Assembly: GCF_002157505.1 (NCBI RefSeq)
Contig: NZ_NFSC01000029.1
Span: forward strand, 124,001 to 188,000
Direction: 5' to 3'
Length of the DNA stretch: 64,000 nucleotides
Source of the DNA: Arthrobacter agilis
GTDB taxonomy: Bacteria > Actinomycetota > Actinomycetes > Actinomycetales > Micrococcaceae
Each line of letters starts with the position of its first letter. The first letter of the stretch is position 1. Position numbers and translations under genes: made by a program. This document shows, piece after piece, positions 8,283 to 16,940 of the stretch. The notes beneath the pieces were generated by a model. It ran no database searches. It saw only the letters and a program-made list of their open reading frames with translations, and had not been told where the DNA came from.

Positions 8283-9374
8283 GTGAGCAGTAACAGCAAG
8301 GTGCGCAGCGACCCGCAGAGTGAGACGGGCAAGAAGGCGCAGACTGCACCCGACCCCAATGATCCCCGCAAGCCCGACGACCCGAGCGACGTCAAGAAGC
8401 CGGCCTGGAAGTACGTCTTCAAACGGTCGCTCAACGAGTTCGGCAAGGACCAGTGCACCGACCTGGCCGCCGCGCTGACCTACTACGCGGTGCTCGCGAT
8501 CTTCCCGGGCATCCTCGCCCTGCTCTCCCTCCTCGGACTGTTCGGGCAGGCCCAGGCCACCACGGACCAGGTCCTGGAGATCGTCGGCCAGTTCGCGCCG
8601 CCGGACACGCTCGAAACGATCAAGCCCACCATCGAGAACCTCGCCTCCAACCAGGCAGCCGGCCTGACCTTCGTGATCGGCCTCCTGGGTGCCATCTGGT
8701 CGGCATCGGGCTATGTCAACGCCTTCTCCCGCGCCATGAACCGGGTGTACGAGGTCGAGGAGGGCCGTGGCTTCTTCAAGCTCCGCCCGCAGATGCTCCT
8801 CATCACCGTCGTCGTCCTGGTCCTGATCGTCGTCATGGGCCTCATGCTCGTCCTGTCGGGTCCGGTTGCCGAAGCGGTCGGCAACACCATCGGTCTCGGC
8901 GGAACCGCGCTCGTCATCTGGAACATCGCCAAGTGGCCCGTCATCGTGGTCTTCGCCGTACTCATGATCGCCGTGCTGTACTACGGCGCACCGAACATCA
9001 AGCAGCCCAAGTTCCGTTGGATGAGCCTGGGCGGTTTCATCGCCCTGATCGTCCTCGCGATCACCACGGCGGCGTTCTCCCTCTACGTCGCGAACTTCGG
9101 CAACTACAACAAGACCTACGGCGCCATCGCCGGTGTGATCATCCTGCTGCTGTGGATCTGGCTCGCGAACATCTCGCTCCTGTTCGGCGTGGAGTTCGAC
9201 GCCGAGATGGAGCGTGGCCGCGAACTCCAGGCCGGCATCGAGGCCGAGGACAGCATCCAGTTGCCGCCGCGCGACACCAAGGCCGCCGAGAAGAAGCACG
9301 AGAAGCGCCGCAAGCTCGTCAACGAGGGGCGCGAACTGCGCGAGAAGTACGGCCGTGAGGCCGCTGGACGGTAG
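8283..9374 (+). CDS. YihY/virulence factor BrkB family membrane protein
   Basis: This 363-residue protein has a charged N-terminal tail, then about six membrane helices. The family signature DLAAALTYYAVLAIFPGILALLSLLG lies near residues 60-85, and IAGVIILLLWIWLANISLLFGVEFDAEMERGRE lies toward the end. The C-terminal tail is a Lys/Glu/Arg-rich cytoplasmic extension (residues ~315-363). The cellular role of the family is unresolved; it was once misassigned as RNase BN. The GTG start has GGGAGG upstream. A perfect hairpin terminator follows. Confidence 0.85.
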   Translation: MSSNSKVRSDPQSETGKKAQTAPDPNDPRKPDDPSDVKKPAWKYVFKRSLNEFGKDQCTDLAAALTYYAVLAIFPGILALLSLLGLFGQAQATTDQVLEIVGQFAPPDTLETIKPTIENLASNQAAGLTFVIGLLGAIWSASGYVNAFSRAMNRVYEVEEGRGFFKLRPQMLLITVVVLVLIVVMGLMLVLSGPVAEAVGNTIGLGGTALVIWNIAKWPVIVVFAVLMIAVLYYGAPNIKQPKFRWMSLGGFIALIVLAITTAAFSLYVANFGNYNKTYGAIAGVIILLLWIWLANISLLFGVEFDAEMERGRELQAGIEAEDSIQLPPRDTKAAEKKHEKRRKLVNEGRELREKYGREAAGR

Positions 9375-9392
9375 GTGAACCGCTCGACGCAC

Positions 9393-9426
9393 AGGAGGCC
9401 CGGACGTGTCAACGGCCGGGCCTCCT
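9393..9426 (+). terminator. Hairpin terminator after yihY
   Basis: Perfect 11-bp arms AGGAGGCCCGG and CCGGGCCTCCT surround a 12-base loop, 18 bases after the stop codon. It separates yihY from the downstream glutathione-transferase-like gene. Confidence 0.7.
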
Positions 9427-9453
9427 GCCTGTCCGCGGTCCTAGACTGACGGT

Positions 9454-10464
9454 ATGTCCGACACCCAGCAGGCTGACACATCCGAGCACAGCACGAAGGG
9501 GTCCTACGTGACCTCCGGGGAGGAGTTCACCCGCGACACCCAGTACATCGAGACGAGGATCACGCGCGACGGCGCCGACGGCTACCCGGTCGAGGCCGGG
9601 CGCTACCGCCTCATCGCCGCCCGGGCCTGCCCCTGGGCGAACCGCGCCATCATCGTCCGGCGGCTCCTCGGACTCGAGGACGCCATCTCCCTCGGCACAC
9701 CGGGGCCTACGCACGACAGCCGGTCCTGGACCTTCGACCTCGATCCGGACGGCCGTGACCCGGTGCTCGGCATCGAGCGGCTGCAGGAAGCGTTCTTCAA
9801 GCGCGACCCCCATTACTCCCGCGGCATCACCGTGCCGGCAATCGTGGACACCACCACCGGAGCGGTCGTCACCAACAACTTCCCGCAGATCACGCTCGAC
9901 TTCTCCAGCGAGTGGAAGGACTTCCACCGCGAGGGTGCGCCGGACCTGTACCCCGAGGAGCTCCGCGGGGAGATCGACTCCGTCAACAAGCGGGTCTTCA
10001 CCGAGGTGAACAACGGCGTGTACCGCTGCGGTTTCGCGGGCTCGCAGAAGGCCTACGACGCCGCCTACGACCGGCTCTTCACGGCCCTGGACTGGCTCGA
10101 GGACCGGCTGTCCACGCAGCGGTTCCTCGTCGGGGACACCATCACGGAGGCCGACGTCCGACTGTTCACGACGCTGGTCCGCTTCGATCCCGTCTACCAC
10201 GGCCACTTCAAGTGCAACCGGAACAAGCTCACGGAGATGCCCGCCCTCTGGGGCTACGCGCGGGACCTGTTCCAGACCCCCGGCTTCGGCGACACGATCG
10301 ACTTCGAGCAGATCAAGAAGCACTACTACATCGTCCACGAGGACATCAATCCGACCGGGATCGTGCCCAAGGGCCCGGACCTCTCGGGGTGGACCACCGC
10401 GCATGGCCGGGACTCCCTCGGCGGGCGGCCCTTCGGTGACGGGACACCGCCTGCCGCCGCGTAG
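9454..10464 (+). CDS. Glutathionyl/mycothiol-hydroquinone reductase-like (Xi-class GST) protein
   Basis: This 336-residue protein of the ECM4/YqjG family has a thioredoxin-fold N-domain with the catalytic cysteine in ARACPWANRA (Cys59) and an all-helical GST C-domain (ITEADVRLFTTLVRFDPVYHGHFKCN is typical). Family enzymes remove glutathionyl groups from hydroquinones. Actinobacteria of this kind use mycothiol, so the thiol partner here is inferred to be mycothiol. The gene stands alone between the yihY terminator and the iron-uptake operon. Confidence 0.85.
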   Translation: MSDTQQADTSEHSTKGSYVTSGEEFTRDTQYIETRITRDGADGYPVEAGRYRLIAARACPWANRAIIVRRLLGLEDAISLGTPGPTHDSRSWTFDLDPDGRDPVLGIERLQEAFFKRDPHYSRGITVPAIVDTTTGAVVTNNFPQITLDFSSEWKDFHREGAPDLYPEELRGEIDSVNKRVFTEVNNGVYRCGFAGSQKAYDAAYDRLFTALDWLEDRLSTQRFLVGDTITEADVRLFTTLVRFDPVYHGHFKCNRNKLTEMPALWGYARDLFQTPGFGDTIDFEQIKKHYYIVHEDINPTGIVPKGPDLSGWTTAHGRDSLGGRPFGDGTPPAAA

Positions 10465-10537
10465 GGCTGTCGCGGCCTCCACGGCAGCCCCGCCGCCGGG
10501 CATTAGGGAACAAACTCGTTTCTTAATTGCGAGGAGC

Positions 10538-10554
10538 ATAGGCTAGCCTTACTT
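10538..10554 (+). promoter_or_regulatory. DtxR/IdeR-type iron box
   Basis: ATAGGCTAGCCTTACTT matches the consensus TTAGGTTAGCCTAACCT at 13 of 17 positions, with the central palindrome AGGCTAGCCT. It lies 31 bases upstream of the first FecCD permease start, as expected for Fe2+-dependent repression of siderophore uptake. Confidence 0.7.
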
Positions 10555-10584
10555 CAGACCGATCGTCCGTCTGAGGGAGGCTCC

Positions 10585-11649
10585 ATGGCAGTCCATGCCT
10601 ACTCCCTGCGCCCGGCTCCCGTCGGGGATTCCCGCCCCGCCGTCCGCCGTTCCACCGGGGCGCGCACCCTGGTGAAGCTCCTTCTCGCGGCGTTGGTCCT
10701 CCTCGCATGCTGCCTCGCCTCGCTCACCATCGGGGCCCGTTCCGTGGGCCTCCCGACGATGATCGACGCCGTCACGGCCTTCGATCCCTCGAACGGCGAC
10801 CAGGCCGTCGTGCTCTCCCGCGTCCCCCGGACCGTCGTCGGCCTGCTCGTCGGCGCGGCACTGGCGACTGCCGGTGCCGCCCTGCAGGGCATCGCCCGGA
10901 ACCCGCTGGCAGACCCCGGCATCCTCGGCCTCAACGCCGGGGCCTCACTCGCGGTCGTCGTCGGCATCTACCTCTTCGGCCTCAGCAGCGCCTCCGGCTA
11001 CATCTGGTTCGCCTTCGCCGGCGCGGGCGCCGCGGCGCTCGCCGTCTACGCCGTGGCGAGCCTTGGGCGGGAGGGCGCGACGCCGGTGAAGCTCGCCCTC
11101 GCCGGCGCTGCGCTGGCGGCGGGACTCGCGAGCCTCACGAACGCCGTCCTCGTCTCGAGCCAGGAGACCCTGGACGCCTTCCGTTTCTGGCAGGTCGGCA
11201 CGCTGTCCGGCCGGGGCTGGGACGTCATCGGCGCCGTGGCCCCGTTCCTCCTCGGAGGACTCCTGCTGACCCTCGCGACGGGCAAGGTCCTCAACAGCCT
11301 GGCGCTGGGTGACGACGTCGCGCGCGGCCTCGGCCAGAACGTGAACCTGGCACGCGGCGGCACGGCACTGGGCGTCGTGGTCCTGTGCGGCGCGGCGACG
11401 GCCGCTGCCGGACCGGTCGCCTTCGTGGGACTCGTGATCCCGCATCTGGTGCGGCTCGCCGTCGGGCCGGACTACCGCTGGATCCTGCCGTTCTCCGCAC
11501 TCCTCGGACCCGTGCTGCTGCTCGGAGCCGACATCCTCGGCCGGGTCGTCCTGCCGCCGGGCGAGGTGCAGGTGGGCATCATGACGGCCGTGGTCGGTGC
11601 TCCCTTCTTCATCTGGCTCGTGCGCCGGCGCAGAATGGCACAGCTGTGA
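10585..11649 (+). CDS. FecCD-family iron-siderophore ABC permease (first)
   Basis: This 354-residue inner-membrane permease is of the FecCD/BtuC type with about ten helices. Family segments include VPRTVVGLLVGAALATAGAALQGIARNPLADPGILGLNAGAS and GPVAFVGLVIPHLVRLAVGPDYRWILP. It should form the channel with the second permease and the ATPase. It is the first gene of a four-gene operon behind an iron box and is translationally coupled to the next gene. No substrate-binding lipoprotein is encoded in the operon. Confidence 0.88.
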   Translation: MAVHAYSLRPAPVGDSRPAVRRSTGARTLVKLLLAALVLLACCLASLTIGARSVGLPTMIDAVTAFDPSNGDQAVVLSRVPRTVVGLLVGAALATAGAALQGIARNPLADPGILGLNAGASLAVVVGIYLFGLSSASGYIWFAFAGAGAAALAVYAVASLGREGATPVKLALAGAALAAGLASLTNAVLVSSQETLDAFRFWQVGTLSGRGWDVIGAVAPFLLGGLLLTLATGKVLNSLALGDDVARGLGQNVNLARGGTALGVVVLCGAATAAAGPVAFVGLVIPHLVRLAVGPDYRWILPFSALLGPVLLLGADILGRVVLPPGEVQVGIMTAVVGAPFFIWLVRRRRMAQL

Positions 11650-12731
11650 GCACGTCGCTCCACCGCGGCGCCGTCGCCCCGCTCCCTCCTCCGCCGGCGG
11701 CCCCGTCCCCGGGTGCCGGGCTCGCCCTCGTCCGCACGCGACGCCGAAGGAGCAGGGGTGTCCGCATCGGTGCCGCCGCGGGCGTCGTCGTCGTGCTGTT
11801 CGCCGTCACCATCCTGCTCGGTTCCTACACCGTGACCATCCCCGACTTCTTCCGGATCCTCGGCGGCGCCGACATCCCGGGGGCCAGCTTCATCGTCCTC
11901 GAGAACAAGCTGCCCCGCGCCGTGATCGGCGTCCTGGTCGGCCTGGCCTTCGGCGTCGCCGGCGCGGTCTTCCAGACGATGCTGCGGAACCCGCTGGCCA
12001 GTCCGGACATCATCGGCATCAGCTACGGGGCGAGCGCCTCCGCCGTCACGGCCATCGTGCTCTTCGGGGCTGCGGGAGCCGCGGTGTCACTCTCGGCACT
12101 CGTCGGAGCGATGGTGGTCGCCGCGGCGATCTACCTCATCTCGCGCCGCGGGGGAGTCGCGGGCTACCGGCTCATCCTCGTCGGCATCGGGTTCGCGGCG
12201 GTGATGCATGCGCTGGTGAGCTTCCTCCTCACCCGCACCGACCTCCGCACGGCGGGCGAAGCGCTGCTCTGGCTCAACGGCTCGCTGAATTCGAGCACCT
12301 GGGACCGCGCCACCGTGCTGGCTGCCGGTCTCGCGGTCCTCCTGCCCGCCGCGGCCGTCCTCTCGCGCAGCCTGCAGGGCCTGGAACTGGGCGACGACGC
12401 CGCAGCCGGCCTCGGGGTACGCGTCGAGGCGTCGCGGCTGGGACTGATGTCCACCGCCGTCGCCCTCGCAGCGGTCGCCACCGCCGCGGCCGGGCCGATC
12501 GCCTCCATCGCCTTCCTGTCCGGGCCGATCGCGCGCCGGCTGCTCGGCAACCGACCGTCGCTGGCGATGGCGGCCCTCGTCGGCGCCGTCATCGTCCTCG
12601 GGGCGGACTTCCTCGCCGCGAACCTCATCCCCGGGACGTCGCTGCCCGTCGGCGTCGTCACCGGCGCGCTCGGTGCACCGTTCCTGCTGTGGCTGCTCGC
12701 CACGGCGAACCGATCAGGCCAGGGAGGCTGA
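11646..12731 (+). CDS. FecCD-family iron-siderophore ABC permease (second)
   Basis: This 361-residue FecCD permease pairs with the preceding one. It starts at GTG overlapping the upstream stop (GTGA), indicating translational coupling. After a Pro/Ala/Arg-rich cytoplasmic leader (residues 1-40) come about ten helices, including LPRAVIGVLVGLAFGVAGAVFQTMLRNPLASPDIIGIS. LGDDAAAGLGVRVEASRLG is the loop that contacts the ATPase. Confidence 0.88.
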   Translation: MSTSLHRGAVAPLPPPPAAPSPGAGLALVRTRRRRSRGVRIGAAAGVVVVLFAVTILLGSYTVTIPDFFRILGGADIPGASFIVLENKLPRAVIGVLVGLAFGVAGAVFQTMLRNPLASPDIIGISYGASASAVTAIVLFGAAGAAVSLSALVGAMVVAAAIYLISRRGGVAGYRLILVGIGFAAVMHALVSFLLTRTDLRTAGEALLWLNGSLNSSTWDRATVLAAGLAVLLPAAAVLSRSLQGLELGDDAAAGLGVRVEASRLGLMSTAVALAAVATAAAGPIASIAFLSGPIARRLLGNRPSLAMAALVGAVIVLGADFLAANLIPGTSLPVGVVTGALGAPFLLWLLATANRSGQGG

Positions 12732-12732
12732 G

Positions 12733-13650
12733 ATGGCTCCGCGCCAGGACCCGATGAGGCCGGACACGCTGTCCGCCGAGGGACTCACGCTCGCATACGA
12801 CGAGCGCACCGTCGTCGACGGCCTCTCCGTCGACCTGCCGGCCGGCCGGGTGACGGTGATCGTCGGTGCGAACGCGTGCGGCAAGTCGACGCTGCTGCGC
12901 GGGCTCGCACGCCTCCTCAAGCCGGCCGGAGGAACCGTGGTGCTCAACGGATCGGACATCCACGAGCAGTCCACGAAGGCTGTCGCACGCGTCCTCGGGC
13001 TCCTTCCGCAGACGCCGGTCGCTCCGGACGGCATCAGCGTCGCCGACCTCGTGGGGCGGGGCCGGTACCCCCACCAGGGCTGGTTCCGCCAGTGGACGCC
13101 CGACGACGACGCCGCCGTGGCGAGCGCCCTCGAGGCTACCGACACGCTCGCCCTTGCCGACCGCACCGTGGACGAGTTGAGCGGCGGGCAGCGCCAGCGC
13201 GTGTGGATCGCCATGGCCCTCGCGCAGCAGACGGGCATCCTGCTGCTCGACGAGCCCACCACCTTCCTCGACGTCACGCACCAGATCGAGGTCCTCGACC
13301 TCATCACCGACCTCAACCGGCGCTCGGGCACCACCGTCGTCATGGTGCTGCACGATCTCAACCTGGCCGCGCGCTACGCCGACCACCTCATCGCCATGCG
13401 GGACGGCCGGATCGTGGCCGAGGGGCCGCCGGCCGCCGTCGTCACCCGGGAGACGGTGTCACGCGTGTTCGACCTGGAGTGCCGGGTCATCGAGGACCCC
13501 GTGTCCGGCACGCCTCTGGTGGTTCCCATCGGCAGGCACCACGGCCCTTCACCCGTCCGCGCCCGGACGTCCCCCGCCGGCGAGCAGGCCCGGGGCTACC
13601 GACCCAATCCGCAGGACACCGTTCCGGCCCACGTGGAGGCAGCATCATGA
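12733..13650 (+). CDS. Iron-siderophore ABC transporter ATPase (FepC-like)
   Basis: This 305-residue ATPase has Walker A GANACGKST (residues 45-53), the ABC signature LSGGQRQRVWIAMALAQQ, Walker B ILLLDEPTTFLD and an H-loop VLHDLNLAARYADH. It should power the two FecCD permeases. The ATG lies one base after the upstream stop codon, with GGGAGG upstream. Residues beyond ~265 form a Pro/Arg-rich tail without a recognised domain. Confidence 0.9.
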   Translation: MAPRQDPMRPDTLSAEGLTLAYDERTVVDGLSVDLPAGRVTVIVGANACGKSTLLRGLARLLKPAGGTVVLNGSDIHEQSTKAVARVLGLLPQTPVAPDGISVADLVGRGRYPHQGWFRQWTPDDDAAVASALEATDTLALADRTVDELSGGQRQRVWIAMALAQQTGILLLDEPTTFLDVTHQIEVLDLITDLNRRSGTTVVMVLHDLNLAARYADHLIAMRDGRIVAEGPPAAVVTRETVSRVFDLECRVIEDPVSGTPLVVPIGRHHGPSPVRARTSPAGEQARGYRPNPQDTVPAHVEAAS

Positions 13651-14690
13651 CCGAGATGACTCAGCGCAGCGCCCGGCGGACCGCCGCCGACACCGAACCG
13701 ATGGTGCTGGCGTTCGACGTCGTCGTCATGGCCGTGCAGGATCTCAGCGCAACCTTCCGTCGCATCACCTTCGGCGGTGCATGCCTCGAGGCGTTCGGGG
13801 TGGCGGGGGACAGCCTCGACCTCCGGATCAAGCTCATCATCCCGCCGGCCGGCAGGGAGTGCCCCGACATCACAGCCATGATGGGGCGCGGGAACTGGTA
13901 CCAGCTGTGGCTCGGCATGGACGCGGAGGAGCGCGGGTCCATGCGCACCTACACCGTGCGCACCACCCGCCGCCGGGGCCCGCACACGGAGATCGACGTC
14001 GACTTCGTCCTGCACCTCGACGACGACGGCCGCGGCGGCCCGGCGTCGGAATGGGCCGCCGCCGCCCGGCCCGGCGACCGGGTGTGCATGATCGGCCCCA
14101 ACGCATCGGCGGCGCAGTGCAGGACGGCGGGTGCGTACGGGGGCATCGAGTGGAGCCCCGGCCTCGCCCAGCACGTCCTCCTCGCCGGCGACGAGACGGC
14201 CGTGCCGGCCATCAGCGCCATCCTCGAGGCACTTCCCGAGGACATCAGCGGCTCCGCGTTCCTCGAGGTGCCGGACGTGCACGACATCCAGCAGATCGTG
14301 ACGCGGTCGGCAGTGGCCATCACCTGGCTCGCGCGGAGGGGCCGGCCGCACGGCGTGCTGCTGGAAGCAGCCGTCCGGGACGCGGTGCGCGTCCCGGGCT
14401 GGGTGTCGCTCTCGGGCCCGGATGTCATGCAGGGGGGCAGCGAGCCCGAGGATGTCGACGTCGACGGGACCATCCTCTGGGAGACCCCGCAGCTGCTCGA
14501 CGCTGCCATCGTGCAGTCGACGGTGAATCCCGGGCGGCCATCGGGCACCCAGCCCTTCTACGCCTGGATCGCCGGTGAGGCTGCCGTTGTGCGCGGGTTG
14601 CGCCGCTACCTCGTGCGGGACGTGGGCGTGGACCGGAAACAGGTCGCCTTCATGGGCTACTGGCGCAAGGGGCGCGCAGAACTGGCCTGA
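13647..14690 (+). CDS. Siderophore-interacting protein (flavin-dependent ferric-siderophore reductase)
   Basis: This 347-residue protein of the SIP/ViuB family has an N-terminal FAD-binding barrel (AFDVVVMAVQDLSATFRRITFGG, then SMRTYTVRTTRRRGPHTEIDVDFVLH with the R-x-Y-T/S flavin motif). The NAD(P)H domain includes LAGDETAVPAISAILEALP and AWIAGEAAVVRGLRRYLVRDVGVDRKQVAFMGYWRKGRAE. It releases iron from imported siderophores by reduction in the cytoplasm. The ATGA overlap with the ATPase gene places it last in the iron operon. Confidence 0.9.
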   Translation: MTEMTQRSARRTAADTEPMVLAFDVVVMAVQDLSATFRRITFGGACLEAFGVAGDSLDLRIKLIIPPAGRECPDITAMMGRGNWYQLWLGMDAEERGSMRTYTVRTTRRRGPHTEIDVDFVLHLDDDGRGGPASEWAAAARPGDRVCMIGPNASAAQCRTAGAYGGIEWSPGLAQHVLLAGDETAVPAISAILEALPEDISGSAFLEVPDVHDIQQIVTRSAVAITWLARRGRPHGVLLEAAVRDAVRVPGWVSLSGPDVMQGGSEPEDVDVDGTILWETPQLLDAAIVQSTVNPGRPSGTQPFYAWIAGEAAVVRGLRRYLVRDVGVDRKQVAFMGYWRKGRAELA

Positions 14691-14775
14691 CGCCTCCTCC
14701 GAGCTGTCGAGGACAGGGTTCCCGCAGTGCGTGGGGCGACCTTTATCACATTTATCCCCACATGCGATAACGAAA

Positions 14776-14804
14776 TTGTAACTTCAAACGCGCTGACCTA
14801 GTGT
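14776..14804 (+). promoter_or_regulatory. Predicted promoter of the riboswitch-M23 transcript
   Basis: TTGTAA and TAGTGT are separated by 17 bases, which places transcription start near 14811, just upstream of the riboswitch. The surrounding DNA is locally AT-richer than the genes. Confidence 0.45.
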
Positions 14805-14840
14805 TTAAGCAGTCAAAGCTGGATTCCAGATCCAGGTCCG

Positions 14841-15045
14841 CACGCCTAACCCTGTCAGCGGACCGCCTGAACACATCATGACAGGGGTGGAGGACCCACT
14901 TTCCGGCGGCCTGAGCCGCCTCGGGGTGAAGCCCTCATGCACTGCATACAGTTCGGCCCCGCCTGCGGCTTTCCCGCGGTGGAGGGCCGCGCAGAGGGGC
15001 CGAGTCAACTCTTGCTCGAATCCGACAGCTAACTTCGCGGGCGTC
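14841..15045 (+). promoter_or_regulatory. Cyclic-di-AMP riboswitch (ydaO-yuaA class)
   Basis: The region carries conserved ydaO-type signatures: GGGGTGAAGCCC near 14922 and the 3' core TCCGACAGCTAAC near 15021-15033 followed by GGGCGT. The closing P1 stem pairs ACGCCT (14842-14847) with GGGCGT (15039-15044). Between them are GC hairpins of the expected arrangement. The class binds c-di-AMP and normally shuts off cell-wall hydrolase and K+ transport genes. It ends 17 bases before the start of the M23 peptidase gene, a frequent partner in actinobacteria. Confidence 0.85.
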
Positions 15046-15061
15046 CCAGAGAGGTAAGCAG

Positions 15062-15820
15062 TTGATCCATACCGTTCTGCCCGAGCGCCGTCGCGCGTCC
15101 GACGATCGCGCCCTGCAGTGGGTTTCGCAGCCGACGCGCCGCGACCTCCGGCAGGAAAGGGCCGGAGATACCACGGCGTTCGCGCGACTGCGGAGCAACG
15201 CCGCGACGGCCGGCATAGTCCTCGCCTCGGCGGGCCTGCTGCTGGGTGCCGTTGCACCCTCGGCAACGACGGCCGCCCCTGCACCAGGTGCGCAGGCCGT
15301 CACGGCTGCCGCGGAAGCGCCCGTGACCTTCACCCTCGAAGGGGCCGGTCGGGCCGTGGAGGGTGTCGAGCCGGGCATCGCGAGTGCCCGGGCCCTCTCC
15401 GCGTCACTCACCCCCGCAGCTCGGGACCGCAAGGCCTTCGAGGCCCCGGTGGACAACCCGGTCGTGGCCTCCACCTTCGGCTACCGCGTCAACCCTCTGA
15501 GCGGGGCTGCCGACGAACTCCACGAGGGCCTGGACTACGCCGGCGCCTGCGGGACGCCGGTCAAGGCAGCGGATGCCGGCACCGTCGTGGACTCCGGCTG
15601 GCATGCCTACGGCGGGGGCCAGCGCATCATGGTCGATCACGGCGACGGGCTGAAGACCACGTACAACCACCTGAGCGCCCTCGACGTGCCGGCCGGCACC
15701 GAGGTGAAGCGCGGGGACGTCCTCGGGGCCGTCGGCAGCACGGGGAACTCCACCGGCTGCCACCTCCACTTCGAGGTGATGGTCGACGACAAGAAGGTCG
15801 ACCCGAAGCCCTGGCTGTAG
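15062..15820 (+). CDS. M23-family peptidoglycan endopeptidase
   Basis: This 252-residue secreted or membrane-anchored metallopeptidase has one hydrophobic segment (residues ~49-66) and an Ala-rich linker. The LytM domain (~130-250) carries zinc ligands His154 and Asp158 (HEGLDY) and His236 in CHLHFE, plus His203. It should cut peptide cross-bridges in peptidoglycan. The TTG start has GAGAGG seven bases upstream. It is controlled by the c-di-AMP riboswitch immediately before it, linking wall hydrolysis to c-di-AMP. Confidence 0.88.
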   Translation: MIHTVLPERRRASDDRALQWVSQPTRRDLRQERAGDTTAFARLRSNAATAGIVLASAGLLLGAVAPSATTAAPAPGAQAVTAAAEAPVTFTLEGAGRAVEGVEPGIASARALSASLTPAARDRKAFEAPVDNPVVASTFGYRVNPLSGAADELHEGLDYAGACGTPVKAADAGTVVDSGWHAYGGGQRIMVDHGDGLKTTYNHLSALDVPAGTEVKRGDVLGAVGSTGNSTGCHLHFEVMVDDKKVDPKPWL

Positions 15821-15839
15821 CCCGGCCGACCCTCCCCTG

Positions 15840-16859
15840 CTAGGGCAGCGGCTCGCTGACGACGGCGGGATCCTTGTACCCGAGCGGCATCCGCAGGCGC
15901 AGCGAATCCGGCTTCACCTCGAACGCCATGTGCGTCGCCTTGCCGAGGGGATCGCCGTCGAGCTGCACCTCCAGCGGCTCGTGCAGGGTGACCTCGGCCG
16001 TACGGCACTGGAAGTACTCCAGTGACGGGTCCTTGCCCTTGCCGCGGGTGAACAGCTTCCCGGCGACTGCCAGCCAGCCGAGCTTCCCCCGGGGCGCCAG
16101 GGTCATGAGGTCCATCAGGCCGTCGTCGATCTTGGCGCCCGGGAAGATCTCGAGACCGCCCATGATCTTGCCGCAGTTGCCGCCCATCACGCTCCGCAGG
16201 CGGCGCTCGAAGGACCTGCCGCCGTCCACCGAGATGGTGGTGCGCGCGGGCCTGCCCGGCAGATTGCGGATCCCGGCGTCGACGTAGGCCAGCCAGCCGA
16301 CCTTGTCCTTCAGGTCGTCACGCGTGTCCGACATGATGGCGGCGTCGTACCCGATACCGGCCATGACCAGGAACACATGCGCGTCCTGCGCGCGGTCCAC
16401 CGTCACGTGCACGACGTCGATGGTGCGCTCGGTCCCGCGGAAAGCGGCCTCGACGGCGGCATCCGGATCGTCGACGGCGATATCGAGGTTGCGGGCCAGC
16501 AGGTTGCCCGTGCCCAGCGGGACGAGGGCCATCAGAGTGCCGGTCCCCGCGAGCTCCTCGGCCACGCAGCGCACCGTGCCGTCCCCGCCTGCCGCGATCA
16601 CGAGGTCCACTCCCGCGTCGAGGGCCTCCCGCGCCTGGCCGTGCCCGGGGTCGTCCGCCGTGGTCTCGATGACCAGGGGCTCCTCCCAGCCGTCCTCGGC
16701 GGAGATGCGCTGGACAGCGCGCTGCACGTCGACGGTGGTGACCTTGATGGGGTTGATGATGAGCGCGGCACGTCGGCTGCGCGATCCGGCGTCCGGAGTC
16801 ACATCCGGAGTCACGTCCGTAACCGCGGCCGGAGTCGCTTCGGGAGATGCGTCGGGCAT
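15840..16859 (-). CDS. Diacylglycerol/lipid kinase (DagK family)
   Basis: This 339-residue protein of the DAGK catalytic family has the nucleotide loop AAGGDGTVRCVAEEL (GGDGT at 91-95) and PLGTGNLLARN, both diagnostic, plus a C-terminal beta-sandwich (LEVQLDGDPLGKATHMAFEVKPDSLRL). It phosphorylates diacylglycerol or a related lipid alcohol with ATP at the membrane. The first ~25 residues contain short TPDVTPD repeats and look disordered. The start at 16859 is chosen because AAGGA lies six bases upstream. The gene is divergent from the GDSL hydrolase. Confidence 0.88.
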   Translation of the reverse strand: MPDASPEATPAAVTDVTPDVTPDAGSRSRRAALIINPIKVTTVDVQRAVQRISAEDGWEEPLVIETTADDPGHGQAREALDAGVDLVIAAGGDGTVRCVAEELAGTGTLMALVPLGTGNLLARNLDIAVDDPDAAVEAAFRGTERTIDVVHVTVDRAQDAHVFLVMAGIGYDAAIMSDTRDDLKDKVGWLAYVDAGIRNLPGRPARTTISVDGGRSFERRLRSVMGGNCGKIMGGLEIFPGAKIDDGLMDLMTLAPRGKLGWLAVAGKLFTRGKGKDPSLEYFQCRTAEVTLHEPLEVQLDGDPLGKATHMAFEVKPDSLRLRMPLGYKDPAVVSEPLP

Positions 16860-16940
16860 GATGTCCTTCGGGCGGGTGTCAACGACTGGCTCCTTCGAGC
16901 TTATCCCGGTACCCGTCGGTGCCGAGGGTAATCTTTTACG

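Noticed and set aside
7896-9392. 498-residue open frame on the minus strand over yihY
   Set aside because: It is antisense to a clear YihY family gene; the amino-acid make-up is that of a shadow frame.
14743-14770. Iron box upstream of the M23 riboswitch
   Set aside because: The ACCTTTATCACATTTATCC stretch does not match the DtxR/IdeR consensus closely enough.
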